DNA of 16,496 nt from Euperipatoides rowelli (GCA_003024985.2 PXIH01S0008709.1), one strand, 5' to 3'. Shown: positions 1 through 10,200, numbered from the stretch's first letter. Notes: generated by a model from the sequence alone, not told the origin. Translations and numbers: made by a program.

Positions 1-773
1 AAGTTAATTGGTCATGAATCAGTTTCTCCAAAATTTTTCCTAGTAAGGGAAGTAACGCTATTGGTCTATAATTTGATAAACATTTTTTATCTCCATCCTT
101 GTAGATAGGTACTATTTTTGCCATTTTCCAGGATTTTGGCAAAATGCCTTCTTATAGAGAACAATAATTGTAGATATAGGTCAATGCTTCACCTATCACA
201 GGAAAGGCCACTTTCAATATGTAGGCTCCCAGATCGTCCTCACCCATTGCACTTTTGTTCGACATTTCTAGTAATTTCATTTTTACTGATTTTAATAGTA
301 CTGGTTCAAAGTTGAATCCACTCAAATACTCATCTCCCAAGTCCGGGACTCTATGATTAAAATTTGTATGGGTTGTGCCCAAGCCCAGGCTGTCATGAAT
401 GGTGGTACCCGTGGACACAAAATATTTGTTTAACTCTTCAATTGATATCTCCTTTGGTAATTTGGTGCTATCACAGTTTTTCTTTTTTCCCATTAGGTAG
501 TTTAAGTTAGACCAGACTTTTTGGGTACTACCTTTACTTCTCTCAAATTCAATCTTGTAATAATTTATCTTATTTATGCGAGTTTTGTAAGTTATAAAGT
601 TTTTTAGTTTTTTATAGATGTTACATATCATATAATCTCCATATTCTAATGCCAATGATAATATTTTTTTCTTGTCATTCATTAATTTCACAAGTTCTTG
701 ATCTATCCAAGGAGAAAATCTATGTTTCCTCTTTGAAACTTTAGTCATTGGTGCATGTAAATCTAGAACTTAT
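1..773 (-). pseudogene. Linker and N-terminal reverse transcriptase of the retrotransposon, truncated by the window edge
   Basis: The linker begins near 772 with DLHAPMTKVSKRKHRF and continues through KRHRFSPWID-like text typical of the endonuclease-RT junction. The RT begins about 255-220 with NKSAMGEDDLGAYILK, matching the usual 'KSSGPDGI...LLK' block. A TAA at 152-154 interrupts the frame, after which EGILPKSWKMAKIVPIYKDG and SNYRPIALLPLLGKILEKLI follow in the same frame (RT motifs 1 and 2). The catalytic YxDD region would lie beyond position 1. Between 749 and 921 the reading frame shifts relative to the endonuclease. Confidence 0.8.
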
Positions 774-1455
774 ACAAAACTTGTATTCAAGAAAGACTTT
801 ATCATCAAGATCGTCCAATAGCACCATATTGTGCCATGGCAGTTCAGTCAGATCTCCTAAGAAATCTGGCTCGTGAAATTTACCGTATTTTCTGACCATT
901 CTTGGTTTATTTATCTTTTTTTCAATATTTATTGTTTAGAATGCAGAATACTATATTATGGTCACTGAGTCCTGGTATGGTAGCAGCCCTAAGGAGTCTA
1001 TCCTTGGAGTCACACCAAATATGATCAATACACGAGCGGTTTGATACTGTAGATCTTGTTGGGGCTGTAATCAGTTGATCAAAATTATAATTTTGGAGCA
1101 AATTTATGAAGTTTTCAACTAGTGAAGATCTTTTTAGAATGTCAACATTGAAGTCCCCCATAATGATAGATACAGTATTCAATGTCTGAATGTGATCCAA
1201 AACAATCATCTCTTTTAAAAAGTCGACATAATTTGTAACTGGTGGTTTATAGACAATACCTATTAATGTTGGTCTGCCTACTTGGTGGTAGACCATTGAC
1301 CACACAGCTTCTATACAAGTTAATTCAAAGGGCAATACAAATGACTCGTGTTTTATTTCTTTTTTTATATAGTATGCAACTCCACCCACTCACATACCAT
1401 TTTTTCTATCACCTCAATTTATCGAATATCCTTCTATTTGTATACATTCATCACC

Positions 1456-1617
1456 TGTAAGTTTTTGACTGTGTTTTGTAAATTTTTAGAAAATTGTTTT
1501 AATTTGTTTGTATAATATAGAATTGTAACTAATATTTGTGACAAGGGCCTGGAAGAACACATGTGAAGGCGCTGCTGTAGATGATCTATCTATCTATCTA
1601 TCTATCTACAGTATCTA
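1456..1617. repeat. Insertion of about 160 bp splitting the endonuclease, with (ATCT)n end
   Basis: The endonuclease reading breaks off after TWLNG and resumes with GDECIQIEGY. The intervening DNA matches nothing in the domain. On the plus strand it runs from CTGTAAGTTTTTGAC to a run of ATCT units. A unique body ending in a tetranucleotide array is the form of a SINE or the 3' end of another non-LTR element. The frame on either side is the same modulo 3. I found no clear target-site duplication. Confidence 0.45.
1584..1608. repeat. (ATCT)n microsatellite, about 6 units
   Basis: Uninterrupted ATCT repeats on the plus strand (GATA on the minus), followed by a broken unit, CAGTATCTATC. It sits at the end of the insertion inside the endonuclease. 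Confidence 0.9.
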
Positions 1618-1805
1618 TCCATTAAGCCAAGTCTCAGTAATTCCGACGAAAGTGGGCAGATTCAAGTCAAAAAACAATCTTAATTCGTCGATCTTGTGTT
1701 CCAAACTACTGACATTCATACAGTATATTCCTAGGCCCTCAGTAATTACGTTTGTTTGGGGATCCAATGTTTCATCAATATTCCCAATCATCCCACAATC
1801 ATCAT

Positions 1806-2021
1806 TCAATTTCTCATCCAAATCACTTTCAGGCAACATGTCAAACATCTAGTACATGTGTGGTCAAAGTCCCTTTTACCATTCATCAAACCCACATAAG
1901 TGTTTGGGGGTATTTTGTCACAACGTATATGAGCCCAGATTTTACAGTTTTCACAGCATACGGCGCGGTGGTTTATAGACACCTGCTTTCTGCAGATTGA
2001 ACAAGGATACTTACTGTTCAT
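1806..2021 (-). pseudogene. PHD-type zinc finger at the N-terminus of the retrotransposon ORF
   Basis: The frame starts at an ATG (2019-2021) and reads MNSKYPCSICRKQ.... It contains a complete C4-H-C3 ligand pattern: C7, C10, C23, C26, H31, C34, C56 and C59, with the aromatic residue W29 two positions before the His. This is the spacing of a PHD finger. The frame runs out 36 nt after the last Cys and overlaps the endonuclease frame, which implies a single-base change near 1850. In non-LTR elements such fingers are thought to bind nucleic acid or chromatin; here the role is unknown. Confidence 0.75.
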
Positions 2022-2569
2022 TATTATAAATGGAGTTTACAATTTTGTAATTCCTTGCTAAGGCTGTAAATAAAAATAAAAATGCATTCACAGTTTATTG
2101 CTCACAGTTTATCTTTTCTCTCTGGTTTTGCTTTACATTCACAACAGTCAATCAAATAATAATTAGAAATAATTAATTCCAGTCAGGATAAGTTTTCAGT
2201 AGCACTTCTAAAGTTCTGAACTTTTTACTTCAAAAAGAAATGCTATTGGTCAAAATAATGTTAAATCTTGAAATGTACAGTATATTATTGAGCATAATGC
2301 CAGTAAAATGGATTTAAAAGAAATTTATTAATGATTTCGTAAATACAAAAGTATGAAAAGTAACATTTTAGCTTTTTTCTTAAATTTATTAGTTATAGTC
2401 TTATCTTTTGTTTGTCAAATTATATTTAATAAATACTATCACATTGTAATATTAATTTTTACATTTTTGATGTTTGTAAAAAAGAAATCGTAAATAAAAT
2501 AAGCTACTTATTTGTTATTAAAATGATTGATATTTTTTAATTATATCTAATAATTTATTTAATTTAAAA

Positions 2570-2640
2570 TAAGGGTCCCAAAATGATTTATTTTCTAAGG
2601 GCCCCCAAAAACCTCGCTACACCACTGAATAAAAGCCAAT
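2570..2640. repeat. Possible edge of an interspersed repeat
   Basis: The short run AAGGGCCCCCAAAAACCTCG followed by CTACACCACTGAA is GC-rich against an AT-rich background, and it contains a second similar piece (AAGGGTCCCAAAATG) just before. It has the look of a transposon end joined to the CT microsatellite, but no family can be named and no terminal inverted repeat was found. Confidence 0.2.
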
Positions 2641-2655
2641 ATCTTTATTTCTCTT

Positions 2656-2674
2656 TCTCTCTCTCTCTCTCTCT
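2656..2674. repeat. (TC)n microsatellite
   Basis: About nine TC units, preceded by a less regular TTTCTCTT stretch from 2646. Confidence 0.85.
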
Positions 2675-3496
2675 GTGAATTTTAGTAACTTTGTACTTAA
2701 ATGTTTATAATTGTATTTATATGAATTTGTGTAATTAATTTATATGGATTTTTGATAATGCTGGCATGAACGATAAAAACCCTTCATCTAGCCATTGACC
2801 TATAAAATCATCATCAATGCCAGATGAAACATGAAACGGGTGTGTGAATTTTGATTTTATTTTTGGTCAAACAGAACTAAAGCACAGTAAAGTATATTGT
2901 TTGATGTTCTGATAGCAGCTAGTTTGAGAAGGAGTAATGTCATGAATATGTCAGCTTCAAAGAATTTTAGAAAGTGTGAAATGTAATCTTCTTAATTTGA
3001 ATTTTAAGCAACATGTTTTTTTTTTCAAAGTATTTATTTAGGTGGAATTTTTTTTTTAGTAATTTTTAAAAATCAATAATAAAAACTAAAAAAAAAAAAC
3101 ATTGGATGCAAACTTTAAAATCTCTTAAAAAGTTTGAAATTGTCAAGTTAAAATAACATGTGGGAAGTGTGCACTAAAATATAACATACTGAGTATATCT
3201 TTTATTGACAATATATATTATAAGAATGGAGAGAAGTGGGTGAGGGAATAAATTCAACCTATGTAAAATTAGTCTAACTGCAGTCAACTATGCTATAATT
3301 AATATAGAACAACAATTAAAAATGTTCCAATTTTTTTTTTTTTTTTGCAAAATAGTTTCGTTTAGTGACAGTGTCTTTTAATAATATTAAAATTCTATTA
3401 AAAATATTTTGGAGGGGATAAAAAACATAGAAGACTGTTCCTGTTAAAAGGAATAAAAATAGTTTGGATGTTTATTTGAAAAATCCTATATAAACA

Positions 3497-3505
3497 GCTT
3501 ACACG
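3497..3505 (-). other. 5' splice site of the 54-codon exon
   Basis: CGT/GTAAGC on the minus strand; the intron side fits the donor consensus well. Phase 0. A GTGTAA two bases upstream is a weaker alternative that would shift the frame. Confidence 0.7.
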
Positions 3506-3664
3506 ATATTTATCCACTTGCTGTTGAGTGGGCTTGTCACTAGCGGTCTCACCATCAAGCTTATTTTGAATATTTTCCAAATGTTGACAAACATTTTTCA
3601 AAACCAATTGATAACTTTCTTGCTGTTGGACAGACTCTTTAAGAACTTCACCTTCTTTTCCCAA
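3503..3664 (-). CDS. 54-codon internal exon, spectrin-repeat-like helix, same gene
   Basis: After the acceptor TTTTTCTTATAG the frame reads LGKEGEVLKESVQQQESYQL..., and it ends ...QQQVDKYR at a CGT/GTAAGC donor. The exon is exactly 162 nt and phase 0 at both ends, which matches the phase 0 donor of the giant exon, so the two join in frame. The peptide is highly charged, with hydrophobic residues spaced in a helical pattern (VLKESV, YQLVLKNV, LENIQNKL), as in spectrin repeats of nesprins and related cytolinkers. It is only about half a canonical ~106-residue repeat, so the repeat would be completed by neighbouring exons. Reading through the donor gives VSCLYRIFQ..., which looks like intron. 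The identity of the gene is inferred; the exon borders are well supported. Confidence 0.75.
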
Positions 3665-3678
3665 CTATAAGAAAAATC
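3665..3678 (-). other. 3' splice site of the 54-codon exon
   Basis: The minus strand reads GATTTTTCTTATAG then TTGGGAAAAGAAGG. It is a good pyrimidine-rich acceptor following a very T-rich intron. Confidence 0.75.
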
Positions 3679-4292
3679 ATTAAAAAAGAATAAATATCTG
3701 GTAATTATTAAAACAAAAAATAAAATATAAATAGCAAAATAAATAAAAATGAAATGAAAACAAAATCAAAACAAAAGCTAAAAAAAAAAGCCAACCAAAA
3801 GCTAAAAGTGCAAACAAAAAATAATTGCAACAAATAAAAAAAAATAAAGAAACAAACCAAAAGCAAAATAGAGCAAAATGTAAATCCAAAGCCACACTAT
3901 TAACAATGGAATGAAATAAACGGACAAAGCAGTGTAAATTTAACAGCAAAATTCAAAGCCGTTATAAACAAAGCAAATTAAAAAATGCAAACAAAATTGC
4001 AAAAGGAAATTCATCCGCAAGAGTTACATATTAATTATAACATAATAAAATAATACATTATCAAGAGTTTTCTATATTAAACATAAAGCCAAAAACCGTA
4101 TAGATAAAATACATTTCAAGCAAAGATGGGGAGATTGTAAAATTATCTAAGCTTAATTATGGTGACAAAAGTTTGCATAGCCAACACCTAAATACAATCC
4201 CTGTGTTTGGAGAAAGAGAAAGATTTGTTACGACACAAGCAGAAGATTGAGCCATTAACAAACACCATACAGGCCAGTCAATCAATGCAAAC
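3665..4292 (-). other. 628-nt T-rich intron between the giant exon and the next exon
   Basis: No coding potential that fits the gene. From about 3680 to 4010 the minus strand is dominated by T, with few A or C (the plus strand shows runs such as caaaagctaaaaaaaaaagcc). The 89-codon open frame on the minus strand here (3680-3949) is Phe/Leu-rich only because of the T content. One internal TTTCTCCAAACACAG acceptor-like site lies near 4200, but no phase 0 open frame of useful length follows it. Confidence 0.6.
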
Positions 4293-4295
4293 CTG
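4287..4295 (-). other. 5' splice site ending the giant exon (weak CAG/GTTTGC)
   Basis: The exon would end with CCTCAG at 4293 and the intron begins GTTTGC. The exon side matches consensus, but the intron side lacks the usual A or G at +3 and the G at +5. If it is not used, translation adds only Val-Cys-Ile-Asp before TGA at 4278-4280. The phase fits the downstream exon exactly, which supports its use. Confidence 0.65.
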
Positions 4296-7200
4296 AGGTT
4301 TCGTAAGACTCCAGGTGTCAGCAAGCACTGGTCTCAACATCTGCAAAACTGATCCAGCAATAGCCTCAGATGTCTGAGGTTCAGCAGCTGGTTTTACTTC
4401 TTGAGATGAATGTTGTTTTGCCTCCTTTTTATCAGAACTAAAAACGGAGAAAAGAGAACCCAACCCCTCAAAAATAGATTTAGTTTTTTTAGGTTTAATT
4501 TTTATGTCTTCTTTAATGGGTTCAACAGTCGAATCTACTTCCAATGCTTCTTCTCCTTCTTCCACTTTATCTTTCATTATTATAATTGTTGTGTCTGGTA
4601 TATTTTCATTTTTGACAAGTTCGATGGTCTTTTCCGATACTTCTATATATGGTTTGGGGATTTCTTTTTCATTATCTACCTTTTTGTCATCCACTTGTTC
4701 ATCAACAGTCTCAGTGTCTTTAGTTCTCCAAAGATCAAAAATAGGTTTTCTTATTTTTTTCTTCTTTCTTAATTTTAGAATATCTTCCTGAGTTATATCA
4801 ATTTCTTCACTAAGATTGTATTCTACCTGTTTATCGGAATCATCACCAGAAATAAAAGATTCAACTTTAACTTGAACATTTTCAGTTGTGTCTGAAAATG
4901 GAGTTTTGCTGATAACTTTTTCATCATGTTTAGTTAGTTCTTCTGCATCCCAGAAACCTATTATTGGTGTTCTCTTCCTAACCTTTTTTCTAATTTTTTT
5001 AACTTTTACTTTTTTATCATCAGCTTTTCTTTCAAAACTTTTTTCATTCTCACCATCATCTGTTTCAGTAGTTTCAGATGTTTTAAAACTTTCATCAGTT
5101 TCTTCCCCTTTGGCTTCTACAATGTGAAATTCTTTAAAGTCAGGAGATAAACGATTGTCTTTATCATCAGCACTACTGGCAAGAATTTCAGGAGATTCAA
5201 TAATCTCAAATGAATCTGAAATGTCACTCTTATTACCTTCTGAAGTCTTTCCTAAATGTTGACGATGCTTTCTCTTTGTTTTCTTTTCAATAAGATCCTT
5301 ATTACTAACATTGTTTTCACTGACATATATATCTTTTGTAAACTTTTCTTCAATTACATATTCATCAAGACAATTACCAACATCATCAAATAATTCTGTA
5401 CTTACTTTGATGACATCTTCAGACTCTTTACCATTAAAAGTATTTGCGCTTATTTTGTCTATTTTAATCATAGAAATAATTTCAGCATCTGTCACTTTTT
5501 CTTTATATTTCTTTATTGGCTGTTTTGTATCTGTTTCAGTAATACTAATTGTTTTTATAATTTCTATATCTTTATCAATATCATCTTTTTCTTTTATATC
5601 TACAATTTCGTTTATATCTTTACCAGCTTCAAAGTCAACTGTACCCTTAATTTCTATTTCACTAATAGAAATGTCATCTTTATCTAAACTAGTAATTTCT
5701 TCATGGTCAGTCTTTGGGAATTTTAATTTATCTTCAATAATGAACAGCTCTGTACTTTTTTCACCAACTTTAATTTGAACATCAGATACTGCTGAATCAA
5801 TGGAAGTACTAATATCTTTCTTTTTTGATTTTCGTTTTGGCTTTTTCTTCTTAACATTTTCACTTTCATATATCTGATCTCCTTCAATAATAAATAATTC
5901 TTCAATTTTTGCATCATTATCATCCTCTATTTGTTTTTCAGGAGAAATACTTTTTTCTTTAGATTTCCTTCTGCTCTGATTATCATCTACATTAATATAA
6001 GTAACTTTTTGTATAACTACTTCAGTTAATGATTTTTGCGATACAATTTTCTCTCTAATCGTTTCTTTTAACATATTACTTTCTGCCATTTCAATTGGCT
6101 GCAGTTCTTCATCTCCAGAAAATTTTAAGATAGAGCTTTTCTGTATATTTTCCTTCTTTACATCCTCCTTTATAAATTTTTTTACATCTATTTCTAAAAA
6201 TCCTTCATCAGATTTTTCTTTCTTAGTTTCTTTTCTATTAGTTTCAATAGTTTCATATTTTTCCTCCACTTCTGTTGGGCTACTTATTTCATTATCAGTA
6301 TTCTTTCCTTTCTTTAACTTTTTCTTTTTCTTCTTTTCTCTACCTTCCTTCATGTCTGATTCTAGTTCAACCACTTCATAAATTCCATCACCAGTACTCT
6401 TTATGGATTCAACACCATCAAGTTCATTAACTTTAGTTACTTCCTTTACATCATCTTTTGGAATTTTGGCTGATGGTTCTGCAATTATATTTCTTTTTGT
6501 ATCTATATTTTTTTCGGTTTTGATTATTGTTTGCTGAACATAGCTTTTAATTCCCTCTTTAATTATTTCATCTATTTCTCTGTCAAACATTGGTATTATT
6601 ACTTTTTCTTCTTTTGACACCTGTTTAAATTCTAAGTCTACACCATCTTTATCTGAATAAACTTCTTTTTTATCGTCTAAAGTTAAATATGTGTTCAAAT
6701 TTAATGGACTATGCCTATCTTGATCATTAGAACTTGTAATGACATTTTCATAGATTACTAGACCAGATTGCTGATCCAAATAGTTGAAAGGTATAGGACT
6801 AGCTCGAGGACTTAATCTTGGACTAACTCTTCCAGAAGCTACATCAGCATAAGAAGGTATTTGTAAATCTTGAGATGAATGACTAGGTTTAGATTTTCCA
6901 AAATCTTCCATATTATCTTCAGAGATATATAAGGATTTATGAATATCTTTGGTCACATATTCAATCTCTTCATCTGTTCCATAATCATCATCGTAACTAA
7001 TAACTTTTTTTATAGTCTGTTGAATATGTACATCTTTATCTGGTGAAAAATCTTTATCTGGTGAAAAATCTTTATCTGGTGAAGAGAGCTCTTTATCTGG
7101 TGAACTCAGATCTTTGTCTGGTGATGTCATATCCTTATCAGTTAAAGTCATATCTTCATTAAATTTTTTAGATCGTCTAGGTTTCTTTTTCTTTTTTTTA

Positions 7201-10200
7201 GCATATTCAGCTGCTATCTCTTTCTCAGTTTTATTGACAACTATTTCATCAGTTCCCATTTTACCTATTTCTTTAACTTTAATATTTTGTGTGTGTGTAT
7301 GATTTTCACTTATAATAAATTTGTTAACTTCAAATGGTTTTGTCTGTATCAAAGGAACAGGTATAGAAATATCCTCATTAGGTGTTTCAATTACGGTTCT
7401 TTGATCCAAAATACTTCCATGTTCTACTTCACCAGATTCATCTTTTATCCTAGGTTTATTTTTCTTCTTTTTACTTTGTTCCAATCCAACTTTTTTATCG
7501 GAATCAACTTTTTTGATAGGAATTTCATCACTGAGAACTAAGATCTTAGCATTGACATCAGTAGAATCAATTACTTTTGATTCAATAATTGAAATATTCT
7601 GATCTTGTATTAATGATTGTGGAGCTTTGATTATCTCTGCTAAATGGATGGATGTGCTTTCGGATGAAATAACATTTTTATCTTCAGACATCATTACAGT
7701 CCTCTGAATCTGTATTCCAGGGGAACCATTAATATTTTTAACAACATTTTCCCAAGTTTCATTCTCTAATGATATTTCAATTGTTTCAGGAGCTATTTCT
7801 TCAGAAATGCCTACTCCAATTGGAATCATATCTGATATTTTGGTTCTCTCCACCTTTCTTTTATAGCTTAGATCTTCTGAAGTTTCTTTTTCTGCAACTG
7901 GTTTCTGTTTTTCCTTATTTTGATCGATTGTATCCTCAATTTTTACTGAACTTCCTGGCAAAAATTTCTCATCTGTTGTTTCATCTTCAACTGTAAATTC
8001 TCTAATTTTTCTTGTCACTGTAGTTAATAATTGAGAACAGTCATCTTGCTTTTGTTCTTCAACTTCTGGAACATCTGTTAAGGCAATTTTGTCATCTTCA
8101 TAATGAGTTAATATAAGTTCTTCTGAGGCAGGTCTCTTCTTTGTTTTCTTCTGAGAATTCTTTACATTTGTCTCCTGATTTCTACTATCCAATATCGGTA
8201 TATCTTTTTTAATTTTTATAGTATGAATGGATGTCAATAATGTTTTTTCACTATCTTCGGGTGTAGGTGTTCCCTCTGGTGGTGAAGGTAGACTATCAAC
8301 AATTTCCTTAATCTTTTCCTCTGTAAGGCTAGTTAATTCTGGAATTTCTTGAACTTTAGTCACAATATTATCAAGTTGTTCATTACCTTCAGACTTTATT
8401 TCATTATCTTTTTTCCGTTTTGGTTTCTTGATATGTTTTTTAACTGAATCTTCTGCTTTAACTGAAGTTATAAAACTTTCCGTTACAAATTCAGGAGATA
8501 TATCTCCTTCTATATCTTTACGACTAAAATCTACTTCTAAAATATTATTATCAATTAAAAATTCATCTTTTAAATCTATGCTTAGAGGAAGTTTTTTTTT
8601 AGCCACCGGATGCTTTTGTTCATCCATCGTCGAATATTCCTTGAAAGCATGGAGCCCAGGGCTTTGTGGGGAAATAGGTCGAGGAAGTGGAGAAACTGGC
8701 CTCATGAAACCTACAGGTGATGGGCCAGGGGATCTTAGGGCAGGACTGATTCTACCTGAAGCAATATCAGCATACGAAGGCTTTTCTAACAAACCTTCTT
8801 GAGTAGTTTCAAAGAAAGAAGATGTCTGCTTTGGCTTAGGAGATAAAATTTGAGGGCGTTCATCTTGTTTAATATTTTCTGATTCTATTTGAATAGGCTG
8901 AAAACTGAAATCTGACTTCTTTGCACTTTCTATTGAAACAGATCTAGTACTCGTGTGATGAATTAACTCTTCCTCATGTTCAAGGTTAGAGATAAGTTCG
9001 GTTTCTCTACGATAATCTGCAATTTCTTTTGGGCTAAATTCTTGAACAGGATGTTCAAATGGTACAGGGCTTGCACGAGGACTAGGACGAGGGCTTGCTC
9101 TACCAGCAGTGACATCAGCATAGGAAGGTATACCTAAGTCATCAGTTGAAACCTGGAATTGAAAAGAGGGTGCAGGGTAATCTAATTGTGTTAAATTATC
9201 TTCAATAAATTTCAACTTTTGATTTCCATGAGTTACTGTTTCTAGTTCTTCATCAGTAGAATAGTCCTCTTTTTCATAAAATTTACCACCTGTTTTAGTA
9301 GTTGGTTGGGATGTTTTTTCTAAGACCGCTTTAGAAACCTTTTGTTCAGTTTTTGAATTCTCATTATCTACTGACATTTTTATCTCCTTTTTATGTTTTT
9401 CACCTTTTCCAGATTTTGCTGATTTTATTTGTTCCTTTCTAGTTGTGTATATTTCTGATGGAATTTCTGAAACCACAATAGTTGTAGTTTCAGTATATGA
9501 CCTCTGAACTGGTGAAGAAATAGTTCCTTCAGTAGTTATTTGTTCTGTTTTTGAATGTCCATTCTCTTTAGTTGGCTCATCTGTTTCAACAAACTGTACA
9601 AAACTCTTACTATCAGTTTTGGTTCCAGATTTTACATCATCAAAACCAGTTAGTTTCTCTTTTTTAGATATTTCAACTTTTCCCGATTTAATAGGTTTTG
9701 TTTTTCCTTTTCTAGTTGTATGTGTTTCTGATGGAGTTTCTGTTGGGATTTCAGATGTTGTCACTACAATGGTGGTTTCGGTATATGCTTTTGGTACTGG
9801 TGAAGAAAGAGTTATGTCTTCAGTAGTTATTTGTGCTAGAAATTTTGTTATTGGTTCTTTCCCTTGAGATTCTGTCTCATTTGCTTTCAAATCAGAACTT
9901 TTCTTTTTCTTTTTTGCCTCAACAATCTTTTCTGGTATTTCAGTAGACTCTGTTTTAATACTTGATGTATGTTTTTTAATTTCAGAAGTATAATGAATAC
10001 TACCTTTTGGGGAAGTGATATTTGATTCTAAAATGCTAGATTTATCAGATGGATAAGGTTCAGGAAGATCTACACACATTGTATCTTCAGGTTTCTCTTC
10101 ATCAAATGCTTTTTCTACTCTTTCAGCTATAGTACTAGAAACAGGTGTAGGTGGAATCTTACCTTTTTGGAGTTTTTCAGCTCTTGGAGGTTTAATTTGT

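Larger units (their letters stand above)
922..1848 (-). pseudogene. Endonuclease (EEP/APE-like) domain of the retrotransposon, disrupted
   Basis: Two frame pieces make up the domain. At 1615-1848, after an acidic stretch, it reads IYCMNVSSLEHKIDEL...GITETWLNG, matching the first EEP motifs (N, then TETWL with its catalytic Glu). After an insertion of about 160 nt, it resumes at about 1455 as GDECIQIEGYSIN, then TGA (1414-1416), GDRKNGM, TGA (1390-1392) and GGVAYYIKK. Downstream come GIVYKPP, the catalytic MGDFNVD, IDHIW and LSDHNIVF (ends 922). All key motifs remain visible but the stops and the insertion prevent expression. In a live element this domain nicks target DNA to prime reverse transcription. 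Confidence 0.8.
1..2021 (-). mobile_element. Degenerate non-LTR retrotransposon (CR1/jockey-like), 5' part
   Basis: Reading down the minus strand from 2021, three conserved parts appear in the order of a non-LTR element: a PHD-like zinc finger, an EEP-type endonuclease and the beginning of a reverse transcriptase cut off by the window edge. The order and motifs (TETWLN, MGDFN, DHIW, SDHN, then NYRPIALLP) fit the CR1/L2/jockey group, and a PHD finger ahead of the endonuclease is known from some elements of that group. The clade cannot be set by eye. At least two frameshifts, three in-frame stops and one insertion make it non-functional. It lies in the host gene's sense orientation, within an intron. 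No 5' boundary or target-site duplication was found. Confidence 0.85.
1..3502 (-). other. Intron downstream of the 54-codon exon (partial), with a retrotransposon inside
   Basis: No further host exon is recognisable from 3502 to the window start. The stretch 2022-3502 is AT-rich with poly-A/T runs and a CT microsatellite. The stretch 1-2021 is filled by a degenerate non-LTR element on the same strand as the host gene, which suggests that the host intron continues past position 1. This assumes the gene does not end here; no terminal exon or KASH-like domain is visible. Confidence 0.4.

Noticed and set aside
118-315. Separate small gene at the left end on the plus strand
   Set aside because: It is opposite the reverse transcriptase fragment, which has strong motif support.
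1242-2000. Plus-strand open frames over the retrotransposon
   Set aside because: They are antisense to clear endonuclease and zinc-finger motifs and show no domain.
2750-2826. Possible exon on the minus strand (DDDFIGQWLDEGFLSFMPAL-like reading)
   Set aside because: The TTTTATAG acceptor would place a TAG three codons in for the required phase 0, and no donor follows. A 7-bp inverted repeat CTGGCAT/ATGCCAG is present but is too short to mean much.
3680-3949. 89-codon minus-strand open frame rich in Phe and Leu
   Set aside because: It lies in the T-rich intron; few A bases means few stop codons. No splice sites or phase match would join it to the host gene.
4278-4280. TGA as the real end of the gene
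   Set aside because: A phase-matched donor lies 12 nt before it and a phase-matched helical exon follows the intron. The four extra residues VCID are probably intronic, though retention is kept as a finding.
7033-7152. CRISPR-like appearance of the regular 18/21-bp repeats
   Set aside because: There are no unique spacers; units are in frame inside a eukaryotic coding exon.
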